The position numbers were made by a program, and so were the translations under genes. From the NCBI RefSeq assembly GCF_005048155.1, contig NZ_SUMB01000003.1:558001-622000 (forward strand): a DNA stretch of 64,000 nucleotides, written 5' to 3'. The notes beneath the pieces are model-generated. The model was not told the DNA's origin. It made no database searches and worked only from the letters and a program-made list of their open reading frames with translations. This stretch comes from Streptomyces piniterrae (GTDB lineage Bacteria > Actinomycetota > Actinomycetes > Streptomycetales > Streptomycetaceae). Positions 40,467 through 47,822 of the stretch are shown here, piece by piece (positions within the stretch are counted from its first letter, which is position 1; every line of letters begins with the position of its first letter).

Positions 40467-41690
40467 ATGCGAGGAATGACGCAGCACCTAACGACCGGCG
40501 AGCGCGTGGCTTGGTACCGGCACCGCCGTGGACTCTCTCAGGAGGTACTGGCCGGCCTGGTCGGCCGCACCGCAGACTGGCTCGGCAAAGCCGAGAACGG
40601 CCGCATTGAGCTTGACCGCCTGTCCGTAATCCGAGCGCTCGCCCACGCCTTGGATATCTCCATCGGAGACCTGATCGGCGAGCCGACGCTCCTGGAGTGG
40701 TCCGCAGACAGCGGCCGCCGCACAGTCCCTGCACTCCGTGAAGCGCTGATGGACTATCGCCTCCTGACTCCGCTGATGAGCCCCGCGACCGAGGGGGCAC
40801 CGCCCACCTTGACGGCACTCCGGTCCGACGTTGGAGAAATCTGGGACGCATACCAGGGCTCACGCTTCGGGCTCGCGGCTCGACAGCTGCCGCTCGTACT
40901 CTCCGATGCCCTACTCGCCGCCCGCACCTACGCCGGCAGGGAACGGGAGGAAGCACACGGCCTGCTGGCACTGACGTACCAGGGGGCCGCCATGGTCCTC
41001 GGCAAACTGGGCGAGAACGAACTCGCCTGGATCGCAGCCGACCGCGGACTCGCCGCAGCCCAGCAGTGCGGAAGCGACGTCATCATGGGTTCCCTGTTCC
41101 GGTCCGTGACCCACTGCCTGTTGTCGACAGGCCGGTACGAGACCGCAGTGTCCCTCGTGAACGATGCCGCTGGCGTCCTGGAGCGGGGGCTCGCCGCGGC
41201 CAGCCCCGCGCTCATGTCCGTCTACGGGACGCTCTTCCTCACGGGGTCGATGGCGGCAGCGCGATCCGAAGACCGTGCCACGACCCAGGCGTTCCTCCGC
41301 GAGGCGCAAACATTGGCAGATCGACTCGGTGGCGACGCAAACCACATGTGGACCGCCTTCGGCCCCACCAACGTCGCCATCCATCGCGTGGCGACGGCCG
41401 GAGAACTGGGTGATGTCCAGGTCGCAGTCGAACTTGGACCGCAGGTCGACACAAGCGGACTTCCGGCCGAGCGCCGCGTCCGCCACAGCTTGGAAGTGGC
41501 CCGCGCCCTGAGCTCGTGGAACCGCACGGATGAAGCGCTCGCCATGGTGCTCGAAGCCGAGCGGATCTCGCCTGAGCAGGTCAGGCACCACTACATGAGC
41601 CGGGAACTCGTGCTCGGCTGGATCCGTGGAACCCGCGGCCGACCGAGCCGCCCGATTGCCGACCTGGCCGACAGGCTCCGCGTGGTGTGA
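40467..41690 (+). CDS. XRE-family regulator with TPR-like C-terminus
   Basis: 407 residues. Helix-turn-helix at about 8-62 (GERVAWYRHRRGLSQEVLAG, LVGRTADWLGKAENGRIELD, RLSVIRALAHALDISIGDLI), then a long helical repeat region like the TPR domains of actinobacterial peptide- or ligand-responsive regulators. ATG 40467 was chosen with gaggtg upstream; ATG 40476 is possible. It is followed at 20 bases by the Nudix gene. Likely a host-state sensor controlling element activity; no ligand known. Confidence 0.8.
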   Translation: MRGMTQHLTTGERVAWYRHRRGLSQEVLAGLVGRTADWLGKAENGRIELDRLSVIRALAHALDISIGDLIGEPTLLEWSADSGRRTVPALREALMDYRLLTPLMSPATEGAPPTLTALRSDVGEIWDAYQGSRFGLAARQLPLVLSDALLAARTYAGREREEAHGLLALTYQGAAMVLGKLGENELAWIAADRGLAAAQQCGSDVIMGSLFRSVTHCLLSTGRYETAVSLVNDAAGVLERGLAAASPALMSVYGTLFLTGSMAAARSEDRATTQAFLREAQTLADRLGGDANHMWTAFGPTNVAIHRVATAGELGDVQVAVELGPQVDTSGLPAERRVRHSLEVARALSSWNRTDEALAMVLEAERISPEQVRHHYMSRELVLGWIRGTRGRPSRPIADLADRLRVV

Positions 41691-41709
41691 GCTGGTTAGG
41701 CTCGTTCGC

Positions 41710-42204
41710 ATGAGCGACAACGAGCACGAGGCGAAAATGGCGCGCCCGAGGATGGCCTCGGGCGCGCTGTTCTTCGACGATCAGGGCCGCGTCATGATGC
41801 TTGAGCCGACGTACAAGGACTACCGGGAGATTCCAGGGGGCTACATCGAAGTCGGCGAGTCTCCGCTTCAGGCGTGCATCCGGGAGGTACGCGAGGAGCT
41901 GGGCATCTCGCCGGAGATCGGCCGGCTGCTCGCTGTGGACTGGGCGCCCAGTCCCTCTGAGGGCGACAAGGTGCTCTATCTCTTTGACGGCGGAGTCCTA
42001 CCAGCAGAGATCCGGGAACGGATCCATCTACAGGCTGCGGAGATCGCAGGTTACGAATTCCACCCACTGGACGCAGTCGCAGGCATCACGATCCCGCGGC
42101 TCGCCCGGCGAATCGCGGCAGCAGCGGCGGCACGTACCGAAGGACGGGTGGCCTACCTGGAGCACGGACAGAGAGCCGACAGTAGCGATGACCTGCGGGC
42201 ATAG
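41710..42204 (+). CDS. Nudix hydrolase, Pif-like
   Basis: 164 residues with a complete Nudix box at 44-66 (GYIEVGESPLQACIREVREE, LGI), matching G-x5-E-x7-REUxEExGU. Catalyses hydrolysis of a nucleoside diphosphate derivative. In pSAM2 the Nudix protein Pif blocks incoming transfer between cells that already carry the element; the AICE context makes that role plausible here. ATG 41710 is preceded by a short spacer after the XRE gene; a stem-loop terminator follows at 42277. Confidence 0.85.
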   Translation: MSDNEHEAKMARPRMASGALFFDDQGRVMMLEPTYKDYREIPGGYIEVGESPLQACIREVREELGISPEIGRLLAVDWAPSPSEGDKVLYLFDGGVLPAEIRERIHLQAAEIAGYEFHPLDAVAGITIPRLARRIAAAAAARTEGRVAYLEHGQRADSSDDLRA

Positions 42205-42276
42205 AGCCTAGCCGTCCGGTGAAACCTTCCCTCTCCTGCAAGCCAAGGATGCCTGTTACAGCTTTCTCTACCTCAT

Positions 42277-42303
42277 CAAGGCCCGCGCACGCCGCGGGCC
42301 TTG
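42277..42303 (+). terminator. Terminator after the Nudix gene
   Basis: Perfect 11-bp stem caaggcccgcg (42277-42287) with 42293-42303 and loop cacgc, about 73 bases after the Nudix stop. Confidence 0.7.
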
Positions 42304-42304
42304 A

Positions 42305-42549
42305 AACGAGCAGAAGGGGGGTGGCCCTCTGTGGCTAGGGCAGGGGGCTCCACGGCTTTGGCCACCTCCGCGGCTCGGGTCCCGCGTCGAGCAAGGTCAA
42401 GGGGCCGCTCGTTCAAATTCCGGGCAGAGGCGCACAGCCTGCCCGAGTTGCTGGCCGGCGTACGGCCCCCTGATCATGCTCGACCCCAAACCGGGCAAGC
42501 CACCGGAAAAACCCGCTCCACCGACCTCCGATGTCCCTCGAAGACCGGC
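42305..42549. other. Non-coding stretch between Nudix and HNH genes
   Basis: About 245 bp (345 bp counted from the Nudix stop) with no supported gene. Sharp change from normal G+C on the left to A+T-richer DNA of the HNH gene on the right near 42580, suggesting a junction of acquired DNA. Confidence 0.45.
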
Positions 42550-43542
42550 CTACCTCGATGCCCCTCCTTGTGCTCGCACCCTTTCTTTCACGACGCTAAG
42601 ACCCTCGTATGGTTGTTGCCGATTCCGTTCCTCATATGAATATTCTTCACGCGAGAGATTATCTACGATGAGCCCGTCGCCAATGCGGTACGGCAAGGCT
42701 CCTTCCTCGAATCGAAACAGGGGATCAAGTTCGGTACGGACAAGATCGCACACGTAATTTGCCGCTTTGGTCAGCTCCCAAGACAGCTCATAAAGCATGT
42801 CCTGGCTGAACTCAAACTCCTTGCGAGCCTTGTCGTACTTTTCTTGCGGCAACCATCCTCGCTGCCACGGACGGGGAAACTCTAGTCGATCTTCGGAATT
42901 ATGACGGTACTCCATGGATGATCGAATATGGTTGACCAAATCTCTCAGTACGCATTGGTAGTTAGCAAACGCAGACTTAAGGCCAGGGAAGAAGTCGGGC
43001 CAGTTTCTCATCATGAGCCACTCCCCCTGTTCATAAAGGGCGTTCACCCAAGACTCCTTCAGGGAAACTACAGGTTGATTTAGCCGATACGTTAGATTTC
43101 CCCATCGAGACAAGGCTGCACGGTCGACCCAATTTTCGACCATTGCGAGAGTTCTGAGCTCGATTTCCTCTCGCCTCAAGTCAGAAGGCGATTTCTTTGC
43201 AGCCTGCGCCACCTCATGAGTCCTCTTCATCTCTCTAAGGGTTTCTGATGAGAATCCTGCGCCGCCTTTCTTGTCAATGATTCGGTGGTGCGTCGGACAC
43301 AGGAGGATCAGATTCTCATAGTCGTCAACCTTTCCATTCGGGTAATTGGGATCATATCGCGGCCCATCGGGACTTCCGGAAATGATGTGCGCTTCCTCTC
43401 CGAGCGGGATCCCGGATTCTTCAAGCGTCCTCGATTCTTCGTCATGCAGGTTATAGGTAAGCAGTTGATTGCATTCCAGAAATGCACAAAGGTTACCCGA
43501 ACGGGCCCAGAGAACCTTCCGTGCCGGGCTGCCAATCGTCAT
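42550..43542 (-). CDS. HNH endonuclease with unknown helical C-terminal domain
   Basis: 330 residues. HNH nuclease at 8-110: Cys19 and Cys24 (LCAFLEC), His52 in GEEAHIISGSPDGPRYDP, Asn77 in ENLILLCPTHHRIID with Cys82, His85 and His86. This form, with a GxxAHI.. and LLCPTHH, is the one seen at the N-terminus of several defence effectors. Residues 115-330 form a helical domain (LVNHIRSSMEYRH, ELSWELTKAANYVCDLVR) I cannot place. G+C is near 48 percent, far below the surroundings, with AGA/AAT-type codons, so it is recently acquired. Likely anti-phage or anti-plasmid cargo. ATG preceded by gaaggga. Confidence 0.75.
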   Translation of the reverse strand: MTIGSPARKVLWARSGNLCAFLECNQLLTYNLHDEESRTLEESGIPLGEEAHIISGSPDGPRYDPNYPNGKVDDYENLILLCPTHHRIIDKKGGAGFSSETLREMKRTHEVAQAAKKSPSDLRREEIELRTLAMVENWVDRAALSRWGNLTYRLNQPVVSLKESWVNALYEQGEWLMMRNWPDFFPGLKSAFANYQCVLRDLVNHIRSSMEYRHNSEDRLEFPRPWQRGWLPQEKYDKARKEFEFSQDMLYELSWELTKAANYVCDLVRTELDPLFRFEEGALPYRIGDGLIVDNLSREEYSYEERNRQQPYEGLSVVKERVRAQGGASR

Positions 43543-44122
43543 GCTTTCGATCCCTTCTAATCACCATGATGCCGTGACGCATGCTACGCCGAATGGGGCG
43601 TCTCGTGGGGGAATATGGCCATTCCATCGAAACGGAAATCCAGCCGGCCTATTGATTTGCTCTTTGTGGCAGGGGATGCCAGCCCACTGGCCCGGCTCGA
43701 TCGGCTGGCCCCCTCCACCACGCGCTGGTGCCGCGGGTCTACAGCTGCCGGCCGACGCAGGCCAGACAGTCGTACGGGAGTGTCGAGGGTTCCAGCAAAG
43801 CGTGGAGCGGCGCCATAGGCCGGTGATTCCCAAGCTCAGGCGTCGGCTAGTTGCTTGTATGCTCCCGCCTTGGGAACCGCCGCTGTTGTGTGCGGGGTGC
43901 GGGGGGGGGAAGGGTACGGCGAGCGCTCTGGGCACGCAGACCAGAATGGGGCAGGATGCCGTACCGCCACCGTCACGGACACAGGAGCACGAGCGGTCCG
44001 GAGCCCTGATCCGTGGCTAAAGGGGGAGCAGCCGCTACCGCGATCTGGCTTAGCCCGTCATGGGCGCTCCATTCACCGACCCGTCTTAGACGGTATGTAT
44101 CCGGCTCATCGCTCACAATTTC
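43543..44122. other. Non-coding stretch between the two cargo genes
   Basis: 580 bp without a supported gene. Includes a run of nine G near 43904-43912. Open frames on either strand (for example 43469-44020 plus) lack ribosome sites and family features. May hold decayed coding DNA and the HNH promoter. Confidence 0.45.
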
Positions 44123-45073
44123 CTAATTTCCTTCTTTGATCACAGACTGATATTGACCACTCTCGCGTTTGGGGCTACGAGGCCATTTTGAGAGGTGATT
44201 CGAATCTCTCTTCAGGGATTCATACATTACCAAAGTGGCTACCGTTAGTGCCCCGCAGTCAATTTCATGTCGTTCCTCTGCCCGCTCCAGGGCGGCTTCG
44301 AAATCCTCCCTAGCGGGACAGCTGTCAAATTCCTGGAAGGCTTCACGTAGAACGACGCCCAACTGATAGGTGTTCAGTTCGTCGTATTCTCGTCCGGATA
44401 CAGTCGCCCTGTAGAGCTCGCGCCACATGACGGTGTATGGCGATATCTCGGTTACACCTTTGTTGGCAGTCCAGCTTCCTCGTGGGATAATCCACGCGAG
44501 ATAGCGACTCGACTTTCGGGGGCGCTTCCTGCCTGCAACGCAAACTCCTCCGCGAAGTCTGATCTTCGACTTCCTTGCACCTTCCAGTAGAGCTGGGAGG
44601 ACGCTCCAATAGTCAAGCAAGAAGGTCACGCGGTCGTAAGGATCGATCCTTACCAGGGTCTCCGTTGCCGGAGTCTCGTGGCCGAATAATGAAGCCTTGA
44701 ACATGCGCGGGGAAATTGCATGATTCCGTCTTCCGCTTCCCGAAATAATCAAGGCGGGATTATAGACTGTTATTGGTGTGCGGCCTGGGTTTTCTACAAC
44801 GAGCTGAGCGACCTCGATATTCTCCGGAGATGCGTGTTCAAAATCTCTGGTGTGCGTTTCCCATTTGCCGGTCCGATTGACCAGCAGCTTTACGCCCGGC
44901 TCCCAGATTGCTGCGTTTAGGTAGACTCGCGCACGTCCTCCGTCGAGCATGTGTTTGGCAATCTGCCAACTAAGAGTGGTGATCGATGCCAACAGCCCAC
45001 ACCCTGCTACGAGTAGGGTGAGTACGACCACAGGGATTCCGAACAAATCTGATGCTGCCGGAGCGGAGTTCAT
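44123..45073 (-). CDS. Membrane-anchored protein of unknown function (cargo)
   Basis: 316 residues. One N-terminal helix (LFGIPVVVLTLLVAGCGLLA), then a soluble part that begins beta-rich, like a receptor or Ig-type fold (RARVYLNAAIWEPGVKLLVN, VVENPGRTPITVYNPALIIS), and ends helical (EDFEAALERAEERHEIDCGA). The orientation probably puts the bulk inside. G+C is near 52 percent, as for the HNH gene, so the two may have come together. ATG 45073 preferred over TTG 45076. Possible partner of the HNH nuclease as sensor, inference only. Confidence 0.65.
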   Translation of the reverse strand: MNSAPAASDLFGIPVVVLTLLVAGCGLLASITTLSWQIAKHMLDGGRARVYLNAAIWEPGVKLLVNRTGKWETHTRDFEHASPENIEVAQLVVENPGRTPITVYNPALIISGSGRRNHAISPRMFKASLFGHETPATETLVRIDPYDRVTFLLDYWSVLPALLEGARKSKIRLRGGVCVAGRKRPRKSSRYLAWIIPRGSWTANKGVTEISPYTVMWRELYRATVSGREYDELNTYQLGVVLREAFQEFDSCPAREDFEAALERAEERHEIDCGALTVATLVMYESLKRDSNHLSKWPRSPKRESGQYQSVIKEGN

Positions 45074-45113
45074 CAACTCATGCTAGCTATTCACCTCGGC
45101 GGGCATGCAGTGA

Positions 45114-45266
45114 ATGGCAAAGTACAGCCACCGCGACGACCCGTGCTGGCAGTACGTTCATCGGTTCGTACGGCACGATGTGGATCTATTTGCCCTCATG
45201 GAAGTCGGCGACCCCACTGGCCCCCGCTACGTGACGATGACCACCGAGCCCCCGTCCCGGCGTTGA
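45114..45266 (+). CDS. Small protein near the right end of element B (50 aa)
   Basis: MAKYSHRDDPCWQYVHRFVR, HDVDLFALMEVGDPTGPRYV, TMTTEPPSRR. Reads as natural coding sequence with high third-position G+C, unlike the other frames here. The ribosome site is weak, so it could be the 3' part of an older gene. Followed after nine bases by a second small frame on the same strand. Confidence 0.45.
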   Translation: MAKYSHRDDPCWQYVHRFVRHDVDLFALMEVGDPTGPRYVTMTTEPPSRR

Positions 45267-45275
45267 TCGAACCGT

Positions 45276-45398
45276 GTGCCTGCCATCAACGACGACGAAC
45301 TTCAACGGCTCCAGGCGGTGGAGGGCGGCGCCGCGGGCTCTCCGTGGGCTCTCCGTGCCGGACGCCTGAACGAACTTACAGAGCGGGGTCGCCACTGA
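45276..45398 (+). CDS. Small helical protein near the right end of element B (40 aa)
   Basis: MPAINDDELQRLQAVEGGAA, GSPWALRAGRLNELTERGRH. GTG start nine bases after the preceding stop. The AINDDELQRL opening and Arg/Leu-rich end look like a short helix-loop protein. Contains a direct repeat gggctctccgtg twice. Low support because of size. Confidence 0.4.
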   Translation: MPAINDDELQRLQAVEGGAAGSPWALRAGRLNELTERGRH

Positions 45399-45501
45399 CG
45401 CCAGAACCTTCAATCGGAAGTGGCCACTGTTTGAGCCCCGTTCCCGCCCCTCTCAGTCGCAACTCTCGCCCTACGGTAGGCGCGGAAGGAAAGCCTCCGG
45501 T

Positions 45502-45516
45502 GATTACGCGGTGAAG
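45502..45516 (+). other. Putative integrase arm site, element B right
   Basis: gattacgcggtgaag, 75 bp before the att core 3. One mismatch from the sites at 25939 and two from 27638. Confidence 0.4.
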
Positions 45517-45590
45517 CATTCGACTCGATCCACCCTCAGTCTCGCTAAGTCGCAGGTCAGAGGCTAGGGCACGCAGAAATAGCCACGTCT

Positions 45591-45635
45591 CTTCTAAGCA
45601 CTTGGCCGCAGGTTCGAGTCCTGCCGGGGGCGCTC
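45591..45635 (+). repeat. att site 3 (attR, junction element B / chromosome)
   Basis: 45 bases identical to the cores at 25750-25794 and 27449-27493. After 45635 the flank differs from sites 1 and 2 and represents the original chromosome downstream of the tRNA gene. Confidence 0.93.
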
Positions 45636-45646
45636 ACACTGCATCC

Positions 45647-45673
45647 GACGGCCCTCCCTGCGGGAGGGCCGTC
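45647..45673 (+). terminator. Original chromosomal terminator of tRNA-Arg
   Basis: Stem gacggccctccc (45647-45658) pairs with 45662-45673, loop tgc. Now displaced 20 kb from the tRNA gene by the insertions. Confidence 0.8.
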
Positions 45674-46306
45674 GTCGTTTCCGCTCCCACCGTGGGAATG
45701 CGCCTTTGGAGTTTCTCGTCCTGGCTTCGGATGGGTGGAGGGGAGAAGACTTCGGGGACGGGGGCCTTTTCTGCTGGGTTTGGTGCGTTGAGCCGATTCT
45801 TCGGGGCGTGTCGTGCTGATTCTTGGGATTGCGGTCGGATTGCTGGGGCGCCTCGGGGATTTAGCTGATGATCGGCCGGAGCGTTGGGTGGGGGGATGTG
45901 CAGAGGTCGGGGTGGGGTTTGTTGGTTGTCAATGGGCGGTGGCGGGTGGGTGGTGGCCGGTGCGCTGTGGGCCGCTGGCCGTACGGGCCTGTGGCGGCGG
46001 GGAGCTCGGCAGGGAGGGGCGGGGCTGTCGGCGGCGCGGGGGCTGTTCTCGCGGGTGTGTTGGGGGCTCATTTCTTTTCCGGGCCCCGGGGTCCGGGTGC
46101 TCGGATGCTGGGGATGTCGGGCTGAAAGTGGGCGGCCGGGGTGGCGGATCGCAATCGGGTTTTCCCGGTGGCCGGAATCGCGCGCGTGAGGGGAGTGAAG
46201 TGGAGGGGAGGGGAGGGGAGGGGAATGGGTTTTGGGGAATTGTTGGGGGTGCGTGGCCTGAAGAGCCGAGATCGGGAGGCATCTGCCCGGCCGTTATCCT
46301 CGAGGG
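45674..46306. other. Gene-free G-rich stretch before the MerR gene
   Basis: About 630 bp of chromosomal DNA right of attR. Open frames are artefacts of G-rich sequence. Contains the G-tract at 46202-46229 and the promoter for the MerR gene. A decayed gene is possible but not recognised. Confidence 0.5.
46202..46229 (+). repeat. G-quadruplex-forming tract upstream of the MerR gene
   Basis: Four GGGG runs separated by single A bases, then aatggg, about 80 bp before the MerR start. On the coding strand, so it could also fold in the mRNA leader. Confidence 0.8.
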
Positions 46307-46948
46307 ATGCGTATTGGAGAACTGGCGCGGCGGACCGGGGTCTCGGTTCCGACTATCAAGTACTACACCCGGGAAGGCTTGTTGCCCGTGGGTGAGCGCA
46401 CCGGTCCCAACCAGGTCCAGTACGCGGAATCGCACGTGCGGCGGCTCAAGTTGATCCGCGCGCTGATCGAGGTGGGCGGGCTGTCGATCGCTGCGGCAGG
46501 TGAGGTGCTCGCCGAGATCGATTCCCCGGGCCGTACGGTCCACGGGATGCTCGGTACGGCGCAGACCGCGGTCAGCCGGGCGGTCGCGGAGCCCGGCGCC
46601 GACGGGAAGTGGGCGGATGCCGAGGCGGAGGTCGCGGAGTTGGTGCGGCGTCAGGGCTGGGTCGCCAAGCCGGAGAACCCGGGGTGGCGGACGCTGGTTC
46701 AGATCGTCGCGGCATACCGGGACCTCGGCCAGGGGGAGTTGCTCGGTCTGCTCGACCCGTATGCGGCGGCGGCCGGGGAGTTGGCCGCTGCCGAACTCGC
46801 CGTCATCGGACACGTCCCGAGCACCGACGGCAAGATCGAAGGCGCGGTGCTCGGGACCGTACTGGGCGATGCCGCGATGGGTGCGCTACGCCGTATCGCT
46901 CAGGAGGATGCCTCCCGAAAGATGCAGGAGCAGCCTCACTCGGCTTGA
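46307..46948 (+). CDS. MerR-family transcriptional regulator
   Basis: 213 residues. N-terminal MerR HTH at 1-70: MRIGELARRTGVSVPTIKYY, TREGLLPVGERTGPNQVQYA, VRRLKLIRALIEVGGLSIAA. A helical effector region follows without cysteines of the metal-sensing type, so it may sense an organic ligand or act alone. The 3' end overlaps the convergent methyltransferase gene by 13 bases. Confidence 0.88.
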   Translation: MRIGELARRTGVSVPTIKYYTREGLLPVGERTGPNQVQYAESHVRRLKLIRALIEVGGLSIAAAGEVLAEIDSPGRTVHGMLGTAQTAVSRAVAEPGADGKWADAEAEVAELVRRQGWVAKPENPGWRTLVQIVAAYRDLGQGELLGLLDPYAAAAGELAAAELAVIGHVPSTDGKIEGAVLGTVLGDAAMGALRRIAQEDASRKMQEQPHSA

Positions 46949-47589
46949 CGCGTCGAAACGGAGTCGTTGTGGCCGGCGTCGCTGGCGGGGACGAGATGAT
47001 GGACGCGGGCCGGGGGCAGGTTGCCCAGCACCGTCTCCGTACGGAACGCGTGGCGGTCGAGTATGCGACGCAGTACGTCCTGCCCGGCGAGGGTGTGTAC
47101 GCGTGCCTCTCCCCCGGCGAACGTGCGGCGTAGCGTCGCGCCGCCCACGTAGCCGAAGAAGGACAGTGTGCCGCCCGGCCGCAGTGCGCCGAGCAGCCTG
47201 CCGAAGATGTCGGCCGTCGTGGAGGCGCCGAAGTTCGCGAAGGGCAGGCCGCAGACGATCGTGTCGTAGGTGCCGAGTTCGTGCTCCTGGACGAGGCCGG
47301 TGCGGAAACGGAGCCTTGGATCGCCGCCGTACGTGCCTTTGAGCAGGTCGGCGAAGCGTGGGTTGGCCTCGATCAGATCAAGAGTGTCCAGCCGGCCGAG
47401 CGAACCGGCGATGTGCCTGGTCACGGCTCCGGTTCCGGGCCCCACTTCGAGTACTGCCCGGGAGTTGCCCGGGCTGGGAATCACATAACGGGTAAGGGCC
47501 CTGCCGAGCCTCCGGCTGCTCGGAGCGATCGCTCCGACGTCCTGGCGTGTCCGGGCGTACTCCCGGAGGAACAGCGTCACTTCAGGCAT
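46936..47589 (-). CDS. SAM-dependent methyltransferase, phospholipid N-methyltransferase-like
   Basis: 217 residues. FLREYARTRQDVGAIAPSSRRLGRALTR at 7-34 and the SAM motif VLEVGPGTGAVTRHI at about 46-60 match the rRNA-dimethylase/phospholipid N-methyltransferase group; DLIEANPRFADLL is the acidic motif II and VCGLPFANF the catalytic NLPF/GLPF motif. It may methylate phosphatidylethanolamine or a related lipid. A palindromic box lies 30-40 bases upstream of its start. Confidence 0.82.
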   Translation of the reverse strand: MPEVTLFLREYARTRQDVGAIAPSSRRLGRALTRYVIPSPGNSRAVLEVGPGTGAVTRHIAGSLGRLDTLDLIEANPRFADLLKGTYGGDPRLRFRTGLVQEHELGTYDTIVCGLPFANFGASTTADIFGRLLGALRPGGTLSFFGYVGGATLRRTFAGGEARVHTLAGQDVLRRILDRHAFRTETVLGNLPPARVHHLVPASDAGHNDSVSTRQAE

Positions 47590-47618
47590 GAGGAACCTAC
47601 ATCCGTAGTGATAGCAGA

Positions 47619-47630
47619 ACTATCGATAGT
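47619..47630. promoter_or_regulatory. 12-bp palindrome upstream of the methyltransferase
   Basis: actatcgatagt, in a short A+T-rich promoter-like region (47600-47640), 30 bases from the methyltransferase start. A second similar half, gtagtgata, begins at 47605. Candidate operator. Confidence 0.4.
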
Positions 47631-47822
47631 GTAATTTACGGATGCGGTGAGGGTGCCGCTGACGCTATCGCTCCGGTGCGTGTGCCCACTGGCCCTTCAT
47701 CACAATCCCGCAAAAGCGAAGAGATGTGACGGGAGGGGTTTGCGGGGCGGGAGGGGGGAGGGCAGGCGGTGCCGAGCGGGCGGGGGAGTACGAGCCGCCC
47801 ACGCCGGGTCACAAGGGCGCCG

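Noticed and set aside
43469..44020. 183-codon plus-strand frame between the cargo genes
   Set aside because: Starts antisense inside the HNH gene, no ribosome site and no recognisable product.
45634..46071. 145-codon Pro-rich minus-strand frame right of attR
   Set aside because: No ribosome site, begins over the tRNA terminator and arises from G-rich DNA.
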